Source of the DNA: Usnea hakonensis
Taxonomy: Eukaryota > Ascomycota > Lecanoromycetes > Lecanorales > Parmeliaceae
Direction of reading: 5' to 3'
NCBI GenBank assembly: GCA_013423325.1
Contig: BLJB01000226.1
Span: 1 to 26,669, forward strand
Length of the DNA stretch: 26,669 nt
Shown in pieces: positions 11,261 through 20,875 of this stretch; within the stretch, counting starts at the first letter, position 1, and every line of letters starts with the position of its first letter. The notes beneath the pieces are model-generated. The model searched no databases. It was not told the origin of the DNA and saw nothing but the letters and a program-made list of their open reading frames with translations. The translations under genes and the position numbers were made by a program.

Positions 11261-11746
11261 ATGGCTGGTACTCTCAAAATCCACTTCAAACCCCAAGATT
11301 CTGCTTTTGTTACTCGCATCACCTCCGCCATGTCGTTTTTTGACACCCCAGACTGTAAAGACAAAGTACCTTCTAATTCTGTTAATGAAGATGTTAAAAT
11401 GCAATTTGACAGGAAAGTTGAAGCTCTGAAAAACCACCTCATTGAGGCGAATGAGGCCGCCGTAAGTCGCTCACTGGGTCTTGTTTTACTAATACCGGCC
11501 AAAGAGGATCTAGCTAACTTTCATTCGTCAATGATGTAGCAGAAATTAAGTCGTCTGCTAGGAGGTCACCCCGAGTATCGCACTGCGACAAGTACGAAAG
11601 CCATATCTCAGCTTCGAAAATTATTCCGGAAAGCAGCGAACGAGGTGGCGGATTTAGAGAACAGTATATCGAGAATGCTGGACCAAAAGTGTGACGAGCA
11701 AGCCACGGCGATTGTGGCCGAAAAGGAGAATGGAGAAGATGTGTGA
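11261..11746 (+). CDS. Small hypothetical protein, helical and charged
   Basis: Two exons, 11261-11461 and 11540-11746, with an intron at 11462-11539 (78 bp, GTAAGT, branch ACTAAT), phase 0. The product is 135 aa. The acceptor is a TAGCAG tandem (NAGNAG), so one Gln more or less is possible. The sequence is hydrophilic. Residues about 45-67 (KMQFDRKVEALKNHLIEANE) and 90-120 (ISQLRKLFRKAANEVADLEN) look like amphipathic or coiled-coil helices. There is no signal peptide or membrane segment, and I do not recognise the family. The start is uncertain. ATG 11228 is in frame upstream. A different first exon at 11152-11182 (MADTNGTDCA) could splice from GTATGC at 11183 to AAG at 11297, also in phase, and would replace the first 12 residues. 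Confidence 0.7.
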
Positions 11747-12561
11747 GAATTTTGTTAAGGGAGTATCACATTGACGTAAGGTGGTTGAATGGCGCTGGAG
11801 CACTCGATGCTCATATCATACACGCTTTGTGGAATTAGGTGCTTATCGCAATAGGCGAAAAACGTGCTCGGTGTTGGAGGTCTAGTGGCTGGCTTGGTAG
11901 CCCCTATCATTGCCATGACGCGCGGACCATCCTTCATCCCTTATTGGTTATCGAAGCCACCATGAGAGACGTTCGCTTTACCTCGATTTTTAGATATTGA
12001 CAAGTCTCGTGGCGTCCAGATCTGCTCATCTCCACCGAGCTGTCAATCTCACTAGCTGAAAAGCTCCGTCAGTCCAAATGAGGTAGATATACGCAGGTGG
12101 CTTCTTTGCTTCTACCGCTAGTATTTTGGGCTGCCAATGAAAATACAAAGAAAGTTGGACCATCTAACTGAATTTGGACGCGCGAATTAAACAATATAGT
12201 TTGGACGAATCGATCTGCTAATGACGCTGCATCTAGAGTCAATTCACCGAAGAATGCGCGCACTAAACTTGGCTTTCTGGTCCGTGATTGGATGCTAGTC
12301 TTTAGTACTGGAACAAGAATTAAGCTTCACCTGCATACGGCCGTACTCGGAATCGGGCCTCAGTGGTCTCGAGCATAGATCCAAGCGCACGCTCGGCAAT
12401 CTGTCAATTACTCACCCTTATGACATAAAGTGAACAATGCTTCTACTTGGATTTTCTTTAATGATGAACCTTTGCATGGCATGTATCCTGAAGCCTGGAA
12501 TGACAGCGAACATGTATAAAGCTATGCTTTGAAGATTAGGCTCACATTTTCACGCCAAAAC
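11747..12561. other. Intergenic region upstream of the MFS gene
   Basis: About 815 bp. A TATAAA at 12515-12520 lies about 42 bp before the MFS start codon and is a fair core-promoter candidate. Minus-strand open frames of 60-64 codons (11755-11937, 12069-12263) show no domain. Confidence 0.5.
12515..12520 (+). promoter_or_regulatory. TATA-like element of the MFS gene
   Basis: TATAAA at a short distance before the ATG at 12562. If used, the 5' leader would be very short. Confidence 0.4.
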
Positions 12562-14223
12562 ATGGTCTCCGCAAAGAATGCCCGCCCCATGGGCATCAAG
12601 ATTCGCTCTTCCAACATGTTCATCTTGACAGTCGTCAATTTAGCAGTCTTCAGTTTGTCAGCCCTAGGAAAGCAATTTCCATTTCAAATCAGACTTTACT
12701 AACCCTCACGCCTCAGCTGACGCTTACCTATATGCACTCATAATCCCTGTCTTACCCTTTGCTCTGATCGAAAGGGTGCAGCTTCACCAAGACGAGGTTC
12801 AACAATGGATCGGTATCTTACTCGCAGCCTACGGAGCTGGCCTCCTCATCGGATCCCGTAAATTTCCCCCAATCCATTGGCCATCCACCTCACGTATATT
12901 CTACTAATGACGCTGCAAAGCAATTGCCGGGTGGTTCGCAGACCGCGGTGAGTCGCGGCAAGGCCCGTACCTCTGGGGCCTGATAGCCTTGGCCGCGTCC
13001 ACTCTCGCCTTTTCCTTGGGCCAATCAAAATCGTTACTCCTTGTGGGCAGATTAGTCCAAGGCGCCTCGTCGGCTATTGTGCATACAGTTGGGATAGCCA
13101 TCCTTGCGGATACTGTCGGCCAAACGGGGGTCGGACCTGCAATGGGGTTTATATCGATGAGTATTGCTCTTGGGGTTTTGATTGGTCCTGTAGTGGGCGG
13201 AGTGTTGTATCACAATTATGGATATCTCGCCGTCTTCATCTCGGGATACGCGGTACGTCCGTTGTCTCCATGTCCGTTGCAAGATGGCTTACGGACTTCC
13301 ACATTACGTCCCATGCTTTTCCTAAGGTCAGCCTACTAATCGAGCCTTGATAGCTTGTTGCACTCGACTTCTTTCTGCGCATCCTCATGTTACCCAGCCC
13401 AAAAAAACCCAGCAATATCCAAACAGACACCACATACGGGACATTTCCCAGCGACCGCGACAACACTCAAATTCCCCCGAACGAGACCCCGCGCCAACCG
13501 AACCTCCCCCCAAACCCCCTCTCCCCATCCCCATCGCAACCTCCAAACTCCAAAACCACACCCCCTCCCCACAGCCACCCAATGCTCACCCTCCTAACAA
13601 CCCCCCGCATGCTCGCCGCCATCCTCGCCGACTTCACCCAAAGCCTCGTCCTAACCGGTCTCGAAACCATCCTCCCCCTCCGCATCAAACTCCTCTTCCA
13701 CTACAACGCCCTCCAAGTCGCCCTCGTCTTCCTGATCCTCACAATCCCCTCCTTCACCGCCCCCCTCATCGGTCTCCTCTCCGACAAAACGGGCGCCAAA
13801 CTCGTCATCACATCCGGCTTCGTCGCGCTGGCTCCCCTCCTCTTCTCCCTCCGCTTCGTCAACCATGATTCCGAGACCCAAGTCGCGCTCTTATGCACTC
13901 TCCTGCTGTGCATCGGCGTCGCCCTGAATATGCTCTCGACGCCCGCTTTCACGGAAGTCACGTATGTGGTTGATGATGGGGAGAAGGAGAGGCCTGGGGT
14001 GTGGGGGGAACAGGGCGCGTATGCGCAGGCTTTTGCGCTCATGGCGATTGCGTATGCGGCGGGGTCGCTGGCGGGGCCGTTTGTGGGGGGGGAGTTGGCG
14101 GAGTGGGTCGGGTGGGAGAGGCTTACGCTTGCGAGTGGGGTGTTGTGTGGGGGGTGCGCTTTGCCGTGTTTGTATGCTACGGGGGGGAGGAGAGGGGCTG
14201 GGGGGGTGGTTGGGGGGGCGTGA
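12562..14223 (+). CDS. MFS transporter (drug:H+ antiporter / vesicular amine transporter-like)
   Basis: Four exons, 12562-12652, 12717-12857, 12921-13252 and 13354-14223. Introns are 12653-12716 (64 bp, weak donor GTTTGT), 12858-12920 (63 bp) and 13253-13353 (101 bp). The product is 477 aa. TM1 spans the first splice junction (FILTVVNLAVF then TDAYLYALIIPVLPF). Motif A between TM2 and TM3 is GWFADRGESRQG at about residues 81-92. GVLIGPVVGGVLY in TM5 matches the antiporter motif C. A Pro/Ser/Asn-rich cytoplasmic loop (about 202-255) separates TM6 and TM7, and the second half has six further hydrophobic segments. Such proteins export or sequester small molecules using the proton gradient; the substrate is not readable. 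Codon choice changes from C-ending to G-ending along the last exon, and the final 15 codons are in a G-run region where the frame is sensitive to base-call errors. Confidence 0.94.
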
Positions 14224-14444
14224 GGTGGGGGGTTGTGGTTGTGGTTGAATGAGGGAGAGGTTGGGCGGTTTGGGTGGTGGACAGTCTCTCAACCCCGTTA
14301 ATTTCAAGTTTTTTGGGGGGGGGGGAGGGGAATCTTGGTTCGAAAACTGTCTTTAGAGATTAATTTACTTTCATCCCTCATCAACCTCCGAAACCCGTTT
14401 AAACCCACCTTCGCTAACTCGTCCCTTTTTCCTCCTCATCCAAG

Positions 14445-14473
14445 CCCCCCCCCCCCCCCCCCCCTTTTTTTTT
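14445..14473. repeat. Poly-C/poly-T run abutting the assembly gap
   Basis: Twenty C residues followed by nine T residues end exactly at the run of N. Confidence 0.95.
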
Positions 14474-14502
14474 NNNNNNNNNNNNNNNNNNNNNNNNNNN
14501 NN
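14474..14502. other. Assembly gap (29 N)
   Basis: A run of N of undefined true length inside homopolymer-rich DNA. Anything spanning it is unreliable. Confidence 1.
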
Positions 14503-15009
14503 CTCCCCATCCCCTCCCTCCCCCCCCCCCTCCCCATCCCCATCTCCTCTTCCCCCCCTCCCTCCCTCCCTCACTTCCCTCGCCCCTATCCCTCCCTATC
14601 ACACCCTCCTTTCCCCATCCCCATCCCACCCTCTCATGAAGTATTCTATATCCCCTTACGACGGCATCTATATTATTGGAGGCTCGACGGAGGCTCTGAG
14701 GGGAAGGGAAGGGAAGGAAGATCGGGGGAGGTTCTATGGTGGGGAGTTGTTGTGGAGTGGGTTTGTATGGGATGGGGGCTGTTTTCGAGGTGGGGATGGG
14801 GGCGGAGGGTTGTTTGGGGGAGGATGGGCGTGGTAAAACCAGTGCTTTAGTATTAGGCTCTTAGCGCTATCTATAAAAGGCCAAGTGAGGCCGCTACTGC
14901 CCCTGCCCTCCCCTCACATCAACATCACCATCCCATCACCTATCTACTAGAAAAACCCCATCCCCGCCTTTCTTTCTTCCTTTAGTCTTTCCTCGCCCCT
15001 ACGCTGTCC

Positions 15010-15059
15010 CTACCTATCTACCTACTTATATACCTATCTACCTACCTACCTACCTACTT
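15010..15059. repeat. (CTAC/CTAT)n tetranucleotide repeat
   Basis: Imperfect tandem CTAC units with CTAT and CTTA variants. Confidence 0.85.
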
Positions 15060-15184
15060 CCTAATCTCTCAAAAATAAACAACCATCCACTCTCCCCTAC
15101 ACTCCCCTCCCCTTCAAAACCCGTGCTGCAGTCGCATTCAAGACCCTGTGTGTATGAAGCGAAACTGTGGATATGTTGTGGTTT

Positions 15185-15305
15185 GTTATGAGTGAGGAGG
15201 GCGGTAGAGTATGGTGACTAAGAGGGATAGATGGGATGGGGGGTTGGGTTGTATTGTATCAAGAGGAGGATATGGAGGGGTTATGAGTGAGGAGGGCGGT
15301 AGAGT
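15185..15305. repeat. 26-bp direct repeat, two copies
   Basis: The same 26 bases, beginning GTTATGAGTGAGGAGG, occur at 15185-15210 and 15280-15305. Similar G-rich sequence lies between and after them, so this looks like a small tandem duplication of about 95 bp. Confidence 0.85.
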
Positions 15306-16025
15306 GGGTTGATTTAAAGGAAGAGATGGGGGGGTTGGGTTTGGGTTTGGGGTTTGAGTTGGGGTTGTGTCGGGGGGGAGGGTGGGGGGTGTGGCTTGGA
15401 TTGGTTTGGTTTGGGAGAATTCGCAGGGGGAGATGGAGGCGGCTTAGAGGAGCCTAGTGAGGGGGCTATGTGTAAAGTATGGTACGGTATGGTGACGAAT
15501 GGACTGGATCGAGGGGGTTGAGGGGGTTGAAGGGATGGATGGATGGGGTGGGTTAGGGGGTCGGGTTTCTGTTTTCTACCTCCTCCTTTTTTCTATCTAT
15601 TTTGTCTTATTCTTATTTCTTGGGGCGGGGGGTGAAAAGGGGGGCCTCGGGAAAAGCCTGCTCTATCACGACTGTAGATGCCTTTTTGGAAGCTATTTCA
15701 GGACTCTGTAATGGTTATCCTGTTGAAGTGTTGAAGCGCACTATGATCTTTTGTTTTATAAAAGTTTGGGCTTCTTCCGATGGGCTAGAATTTTGGTTCG
15801 CAAGTGGCTGGCTTGGTCTCGACGGAGCATTGCGTTGCGACTTTGAGGGCCGGGTAGAGTGGGCTTTGTGATTGCGGGATGGTTCTCTCTGGCCGGAGAG
15901 AAAATTTTGGAAACGGAGGAGGGGAGATGTTGGACGAGAAGGAAGAGAAAAATGTGTTTTTGGGAATGATTGAGAGATGGAGAGAGCTGGTGAAAGAGAG
16001 TGAAGGAGAGGGCTGACTGTAGGTT

Positions 16026-16059
16026 TGGTTTAATGTGGTTAATTATATATATTAAACCA
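16026..16059. repeat. Inverted repeat, 9-bp arms, AT-rich loop
   Basis: TGGTTTAAT at 16026-16034 pairs with ATTAAACCA at 16051-16059 around an AT-rich 16-base loop. It lies in the 3' flank region of the minus-strand gene. Confidence 0.6.
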
Positions 16060-16657
16060 CCCCTTCACATTTCTTGGAGAGTTGGATGCTATTTGGAGGA
16101 TATTTTTAATTAGATAAAAATCCTCCGGTTTAAGATGACAGCTCGATAAGGATCTTCGGATACTTTTTTCAGCCCTGTATGATTGTCAATGCTTTTTGCA
16201 GTAAGCGAAGAGTCTTGAAGTATTCAAGGGTGTTGAACACCACGCAGAGCAGGTATATCGTATTTCGGCTAGGAGAGTAAGGAAAGCGTGTGGGGTTTCT
16301 TACATGATCTTGCTTCTCCTTAGGGGAGGGTGTGGAATAACATTAGCGGTACAGTGGCATCTCGGAAATGAGAAGTGGATGGTGGCTCTCGCAAATTAGA
16401 ACTGGGGACATATCTGTCTCCATGAACCCTTTAAGTTTATAACGGCTCTGGGTGTGACTCGCTGACAGTGATGGTACGTGATGCGGTGCACCCCTACAAA
16501 TTCACATTATGACTATTTTTTTATAATCTACTTGAACACCATATGCAGAAATCTATATCGCAGTGGTCGAAGTCTAATTCAAGCGATGCACCAAAACAAA
16601 GTCCTAGCAATAATATGGCAAGCTCTATGAATTCATGGGTCCAGGAGAAGTCACAGG

Positions 16658-16843
16658 TCAAAAGTCTGGTCGTAAGCGGGATTCCCCAAAAGGAATCTGG
16701 TTGTTCTGCGAGCAAATATCTTCGAAAGCGTCAAAGTCGAAGACATCAGGCTTTGAATGGTTCAAAGCGCAATCCGGGCAATTAGAACAGCCTTCACCAC
16801 CTAGTCAGCTACGAATCTGAGACATAAGACAGAAGCTACTTGC
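16658..16843 (-). other. Possible last exon of the zinc-finger-like gene (via a GC-AG intron)
   Basis: Downstream of the in-frame TAG at 16836 the minus strand stays open and protein-like until TGA at 16660-16658, with CSNCPDCALNH and DFDAFEDICSQNN. A donor GCAAGT at 16843 joined to an acceptor ending at 16792 (52-bp intron) or 16801 (43 bp) is in phase. It would remove the TAG and give a protein of 564 or 567 aa. No GT donor giving the right phase was found that also keeps the HRHSTLSTSTIG segment. The extra C-x-x-C after the C-x-C-x-CH cluster supports the exon. Confidence 0.5.
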
Positions 16844-18582
16844 CAATTGTCGAGGTGGACAAGGTAGAGTGACGATGGCAAAGACAGTCACAGGTATCTG
16901 TGAGAGTTCCATAGCCCGAGTCCTGACTCTGGCTCTGGCTGTTTATCGAATTGCTGTGATTGTACATAGCGATTGGAAGCGATGCACTAGCTTCACCAGT
17001 GAGAAGAGAAGGTTCGCGAAAGAAGTCCAGAGAGTTTCCCGCGATGGCGTACGCTGAGTCATGAATTGGCTCTTCGTAGGTATGTGTGGCGTTTTCATAC
17101 GAAGATGACGCCTGGGGAGACGACGTTATGCGATCATGGGCTTGCGAAGTTGGCGCAATGGTAAGGTGGAAGTTACGCGCTACTGTTGATTGGCATGTCC
17201 GCACTATGTCAACAACCATTGTTCTTACACGTTCCTCGATTGGCGCAACTTGAGACTCTACGATTGCTCGGAGATTAGCCTCGACCAGAAGGGGGAGAGT
17301 GGCTCGATTGTAAACTTCGAAGTCCCGCAATTCTCTAGACCCAGGCGAAGACGAGTCGAATATGACTGGTGCAAAATGTTGGGCTTCATAGTCTTATGCG
17401 ATATGTTAGATATAGCAGGCCCTTCATGGTTTTTTGTGCGTAGACTTACAAGGGCTTGGAATCGGCGCGCCCGGGAATAGAATTTCGTAAATTCCTTCCC
17501 ACGATACCCCCCAGGTTTCTGTTATCAAACGCATCTTCTCTTCGTCTACCCCCTCTAGTATCTGAGGTTCTTGTTGTCTGCATCTCTCTTCCGTATTTAA
17601 ATGGAGAGCCATCTCTACGTGGTTCTCCAAGACGAGCCAGCATCGAGGGCAATAAGGTGGCGCCCGGTGGACTCTCTTAAGATGTTGCCTGAAAATAAGT
17701 CAATCAAACATCCTCATTGAAGTGAGCTTATGTTTGGGACCATCTGACTTCAATTTGGATATCTTCCGAAATCCAGGTCCCGCACAAGATCGATATTTTA
17801 AGCGCGTGTCGCCGTTCGAGCAATATTTTTGTGCATTGTGTTTATGAAAACAGCACGCGAATAAGCGCTCTTGCCCATCGTCTCCAAAATTCGAAGATTT
17901 AGTTTTCCTTTTCTTTTCATCATTGCCGTCCGGCGGTGGAGAATCCCGATCCTGCAATCGCCATTTACCTTTTCCCGTGGAGGGTAATGCTCGAGAAATA
18001 GAATTCTGTGCGTGCGCGCCTGTGCTCGCGGCTTGGTCTCCGGCATGACTTCTGACTTCCGATTTCCAATGAGGGTCGAAAATGGCGTATACATCCCTCA
18101 TGAGCGAAACCATCATCCGGTGCTTTACATATGTTACAGTCAACCATGCGTCATTTTCTGGTGAAGGACTAGCAGTATCGTCACTTGAATCGCTTTCTGC
18201 ACGGGTTCCGATAGTGGTTCCATGGTCATATTCTGGTATCGATAAAGGCGTAGATTTTTGATCAGTAGGAGATCTACTACGGGACTCGTTTTCTCGGTAC
18301 ACGTTTGGCCACTACGAATCTTGTCAACATTGATTGCAGCACTGTTGTAATCTCAGTCCTGATTTGGCTCACCTTCGATATGTTTATAGGGACCGATGTG
18401 TTGAGATCATCAAACGAGAAGTCATGGTTTTGGTCAAATGGCTGGTCTGATGGAAAGGCGCTGGACTCGACGCTTCCATAACCACTATCGCAAGAATTGG
18501 TCCTTTGCTCTTTTACCGAAGTGGTCCTCTTGTTTGCCCATGAGATTCCAATGTAGTTATCAATGTTCCAGTCAAGAGACAT
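16836..18582 (-). CDS. Zinc-finger-like protein of unknown role (fungal C2H2-type family)
   Basis: Four exons, 18582-18373, 18311-17749, 17688-17450 and 17392-16836. Introns are 18372-18312 (61 bp, GTGAGC), 17748-17689 (60 bp, GTCAGA) and 17449-17393 (57 bp, GTAAGT). The product is 522 aa, or longer if the terminal exon at 16658-16843 is used. The N-terminus is low-complexity with CDSGYGS. A Lys/Arg-rich stretch precedes the core (about residues 220-300): FACCFHKHNAQKY, RSCAGPGF, then KQHLKRVH and PPYCPRC, with the second splice junction inside LK-QHL. Next comes GVSWEGIYEILFPGAPIPSP, a conserved feature of this fungal family. The C-terminal part has SQDSGYGT and a CDCLCH cluster. The spacing of Cys and His suggests a structural zinc site, and a nuclear role is an inference. 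The ATG at 18582 is the first in-frame ATG; no signal peptide is seen. Confidence 0.88.
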
Positions 18583-18736
18583 CCTGCGCCAGTAGCCGAA
18601 GCTTTTCTCCCTGTCAACCAATCTGTAAGAATAAGATAAGGCTGGTGGACTCCGCAAAAGTGAGATCAGCTGTGCCTTGTGAGTACGCTCTATAAGGTGG
18701 CGAGTATATTTAGTGTCCTGAACCCTTTTTACGCGA

Positions 18737-18755
18737 GTGTGTGTGTGTGTGTGTG
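18737..18755. repeat. (GT)n microsatellite
   Basis: Nine to ten uninterrupted GT units. Confidence 0.95.
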
Positions 18756-18959
18756 CATTAAGATTCTAATAGCTTGGCGAAGCTAGAGTAAGCAGACCAA
18801 TCTTGACAGTGTGAGACTAAAGGAGCCCCAAAGGTTTCCAGTTGTTGACGGCTCAAGATTCTTGTTGGACTTGATTTTGGACACAACCTACGCCGATAGA
18901 ATTGATGATGAGAAACAGGAGAAGATGATGAGATGAAGATGACATGCAGTGGCGGAAGC

Positions 18960-19350
18960 GCACAAATGTGCACTCTTGGCACTGCCGACAAGGCAACCAG
19001 GCAACCAGGCAGTGCAGCAAACTTGACCTCGGCACAGCCTTGCTTACTCACACGATTGATGCACATTTGTGCATCTCGTTTCGAATGCACAGTCGTGCAT
19101 TTGTCTGGTAGCCCGCTCTCCAAATGTCTACTGAAAAGGCTTCCTGACAGAGACGAAATGAGCCTGTTCTCAGTCAGAGCACAATTGCGCCTTTGCGCAA
19201 CCGGCCACCAAAACTTACTGTCGGCTGAAATCCATAGTGGTCAATCTAATGTAGGGACTTTTCAAGAGTTGGGAGCCGACACAGGTGGTGTCTAGATGCA
19301 GACAGCCGTATAACACCGTTTGTGCAACTTCCGAAAAGGCACGACTGTGC
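18960..19350. promoter_or_regulatory. Cluster of GCRC-N4-GYGC dyads
   Basis: Four exact GCAC-N4-GTGC dyads lie at 18960-18971 (spacer AAAT), 19061-19072 (ATTT), 19087-19098 (AGTC) and 19339-19350 (GACT). Two relaxed versions lie at 19179-19190 (GCAC-AATT-GCGC) and 19187-19198 (GCGC-CTTT-GCGC). Copies 2 and 3 have perfect 7-bp arms. Copies 1 and 2 are reverse complements of each other, and so are 3 and 4. The cluster ends about 175 bp before the ATG at 19526. Binding sites for a dimeric factor are inferred; I know of no factor with this site. Confidence 0.5.
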
Positions 19351-19478
19351 ACTTGGCTGTGAAAGCACAATACAACTTTCTGTACTTGCGGTTGACCAGG
19401 TCCTTAAGATCTATAAGAAGCTCGACAATATGCCGGCAAGATCGTACTCCCTCAGACCTTGGCGACTCCTCTGATCTG

Positions 19479-19485
19479 TATATAT
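19479..19485 (+). promoter_or_regulatory. TATA-like element of the small ORF
   Basis: TATATAT about 41 bp before the ATG at 19526. Confidence 0.4.
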
Positions 19486-19525
19486 TTCCGTCCAAGATAT
19501 CAAACTATCCAAGGAAGAAGTCGTC

Positions 19526-19783
19526 ATGCCTTCTGACTCTGCCGCACCGAAGTCTGCCTTGACCACAAAAAAGTACAAGCATCCAAGGTCAAACGCTCTC
19601 AAGGATGGTATTGTTAAGCTTCACCACGCCCAGGCTCTCGAGACTGACACCATCAATGTTATAGTCCCAGTTCATGATAAGCTCAAAGAACACGTTGACA
19701 CTAAACCGAAAGACGACCCCTGGTCACCGTACACTATGAAGAACACCGACGCAAGTGCACCCAGCAATGGACACAAATTGTGA
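19526..19783 (+). CDS. Small hydrophilic hypothetical protein
   Basis: Single-exon frame of 85 aa. It is Lys-, Asp- and Thr-rich, with no signal peptide or membrane segment. It ends in a polar tail after DDPWSPYTMKN. I do not recognise a family. Support for being real: an ATG shortly after a TATA-like element, a dyad-rich upstream region, and codon choice favouring AAG, GAC, ACC and CTC, as in expressed fungal genes. Against: it is short, with no domain and no intron. It could be an orphan or lineage-restricted gene. Confidence 0.5.
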   Translation: MPSDSAAPKSALTTKKYKHPRSNALKDGIVKLHHAQALETDTINVIVPVHDKLKEHVDTKPKDDPWSPYTMKNTDASAPSNGHKL

Positions 19784-20875
19784 TGGTTCTGCTAGATTTC
19801 TAGGTGAGACAGCCGATTTCTGATGTTTGATTGATGCTAAGGAGACGTAGAGACTAAGCAGAACGATTAGATTCGGATGTTAGGCATTAGATCGGTGAAA
19901 GATGGGCTAAAATGTGGCACTTGAGGGCGCCGGATGCTGTAGTGTCGAATCTCAAACTTCTCTTTCTAGTGGAACACACTTAATGGGCGATATATTTGAC
20001 GTATTCTTGATGACTGAACTTCATACTCGCGCTTTGCTTTGGTCGTCTCTGGCCCTAGGTAGACTTCAGCAATCTGCCAGGAGCGCGAGTACTTATGGGC
20101 ATCTTTAGCCAAGTCATGAGTAGCTGCGAATCTTCTTTCTGGCCGAATGTCGCTCTCACTCATCGCGTCCCCTGCCGTCCTCTTTTATTCTTTTGCCTCG
20201 CGTTCCCCGGCCTTATTGGGGCCTGTCTCTCCGCCTCTTCCGGAAGCCCATTCCCATTCCTCTTCCCCAAATAGACCAACACGCCCTAGGCACCCAGTAT
20301 TATCCCTAAGCCCGTCACAGCCGCTCTCAGAGCATTGTGGCTATCGTACTGATCCACCAATATGCCAGTGTCTTCTTCGTTCGGCACCGCGTTGTATGTC
20401 ACAGCGGTCTCCGCCCTTTTCAAGCATTTCTCATTGATTTGGTATTGCCGGTCGCATGTTGCTTATTACGAGGGTAGTAACACTGCGGGTACGTAGCAGG
20501 AGGGCCATGACAGTATAAAGATACGATTTTGTATTATCGTTGGGCTCTAGGAATGTTTGGTATCAGCTAGTGTTGGCATCTGTGGGACATGAGCATAAGA
20601 GCAGGGAACGTGCACTAAGGTAGCAGGGAGTACTGGGCGTGAGACTGTGCGGAATTGAATGAGATACACCACACCTGATTGTTCCGCGACAACGGTATTT
20701 CGGAGGATGCTGCGAATGGATGGAAACAGGAGGCGGCAGTGCAAGGCAGCGTAGGATCACGGATGACACAACACCAACCAGAAGTCGGAATAAGTAAGAG
20801 GGATGTAATGAGTAAAAAGAACAGCTGATATGTAGACTCTAAGACTTTCCTTAAACCCGGGTGTAATCCCCGGAG
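19784..20875. other. Intergenic region
   Basis: About 1.1 kb between convergent genes. An open frame at 20147-20437 (+) starts with a hydrophobic stretch but continues as Ser/Pro low complexity, and I cannot support it. Nothing else is recognisable. Confidence 0.5.

Larger units (their letters stand above)
14224..16657. other. Long gene-free block with strand-skewed tracts
   Basis: About 2.4 kb. On the plus strand it alternates pyrimidine-rich (about 14400-14640), purine-rich (14680-14840), pyrimidine-rich (14890-15125) and G-rich (15180-15560) tracts, then becomes more balanced. Open frames are short and low in complexity. It may hold UTRs, promoters or an unannotated non-coding transcript. 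Confidence 0.6.
18583..19525. other. Divergent intergenic region
   Basis: About 940 bp between the minus-strand zinc-finger-like gene and the plus-strand small ORF, so it serves as both promoters. It holds a GT microsatellite, a short GGCAACCA tandem near 18993-19008, and the dyad cluster described separately. Overlapping open frames at 18933-19295 (+) and 18758-19123 (-) lack domain signatures. Confidence 0.55.

Noticed and set aside
11755..12263. Minus-strand frames of 60 and 64 codons between the small gene and the MFS gene
   Set aside because: Too short and featureless, and they overlap probable UTR and promoter DNA.
13390..14307. Many long antisense and shifted frames over the MFS last exon
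   Set aside because: They arise from C-rich and G-rich codon runs of the real gene. Their translations are Pro/Arg or Gly/Arg low complexity.
18758..19295. Overlapping open frames on both strands (120 and 121 codons)
   Set aside because: Sequence is biased by the dyad cluster and short repeats, with no recognisable domain on either strand.
20147..20437. 96-codon frame with a hydrophobic start
   Set aside because: It looks like a weak signal peptide, but the rest is Ser/Pro/Arg low complexity without Cys order, and no promoter feature or homology signal is visible.
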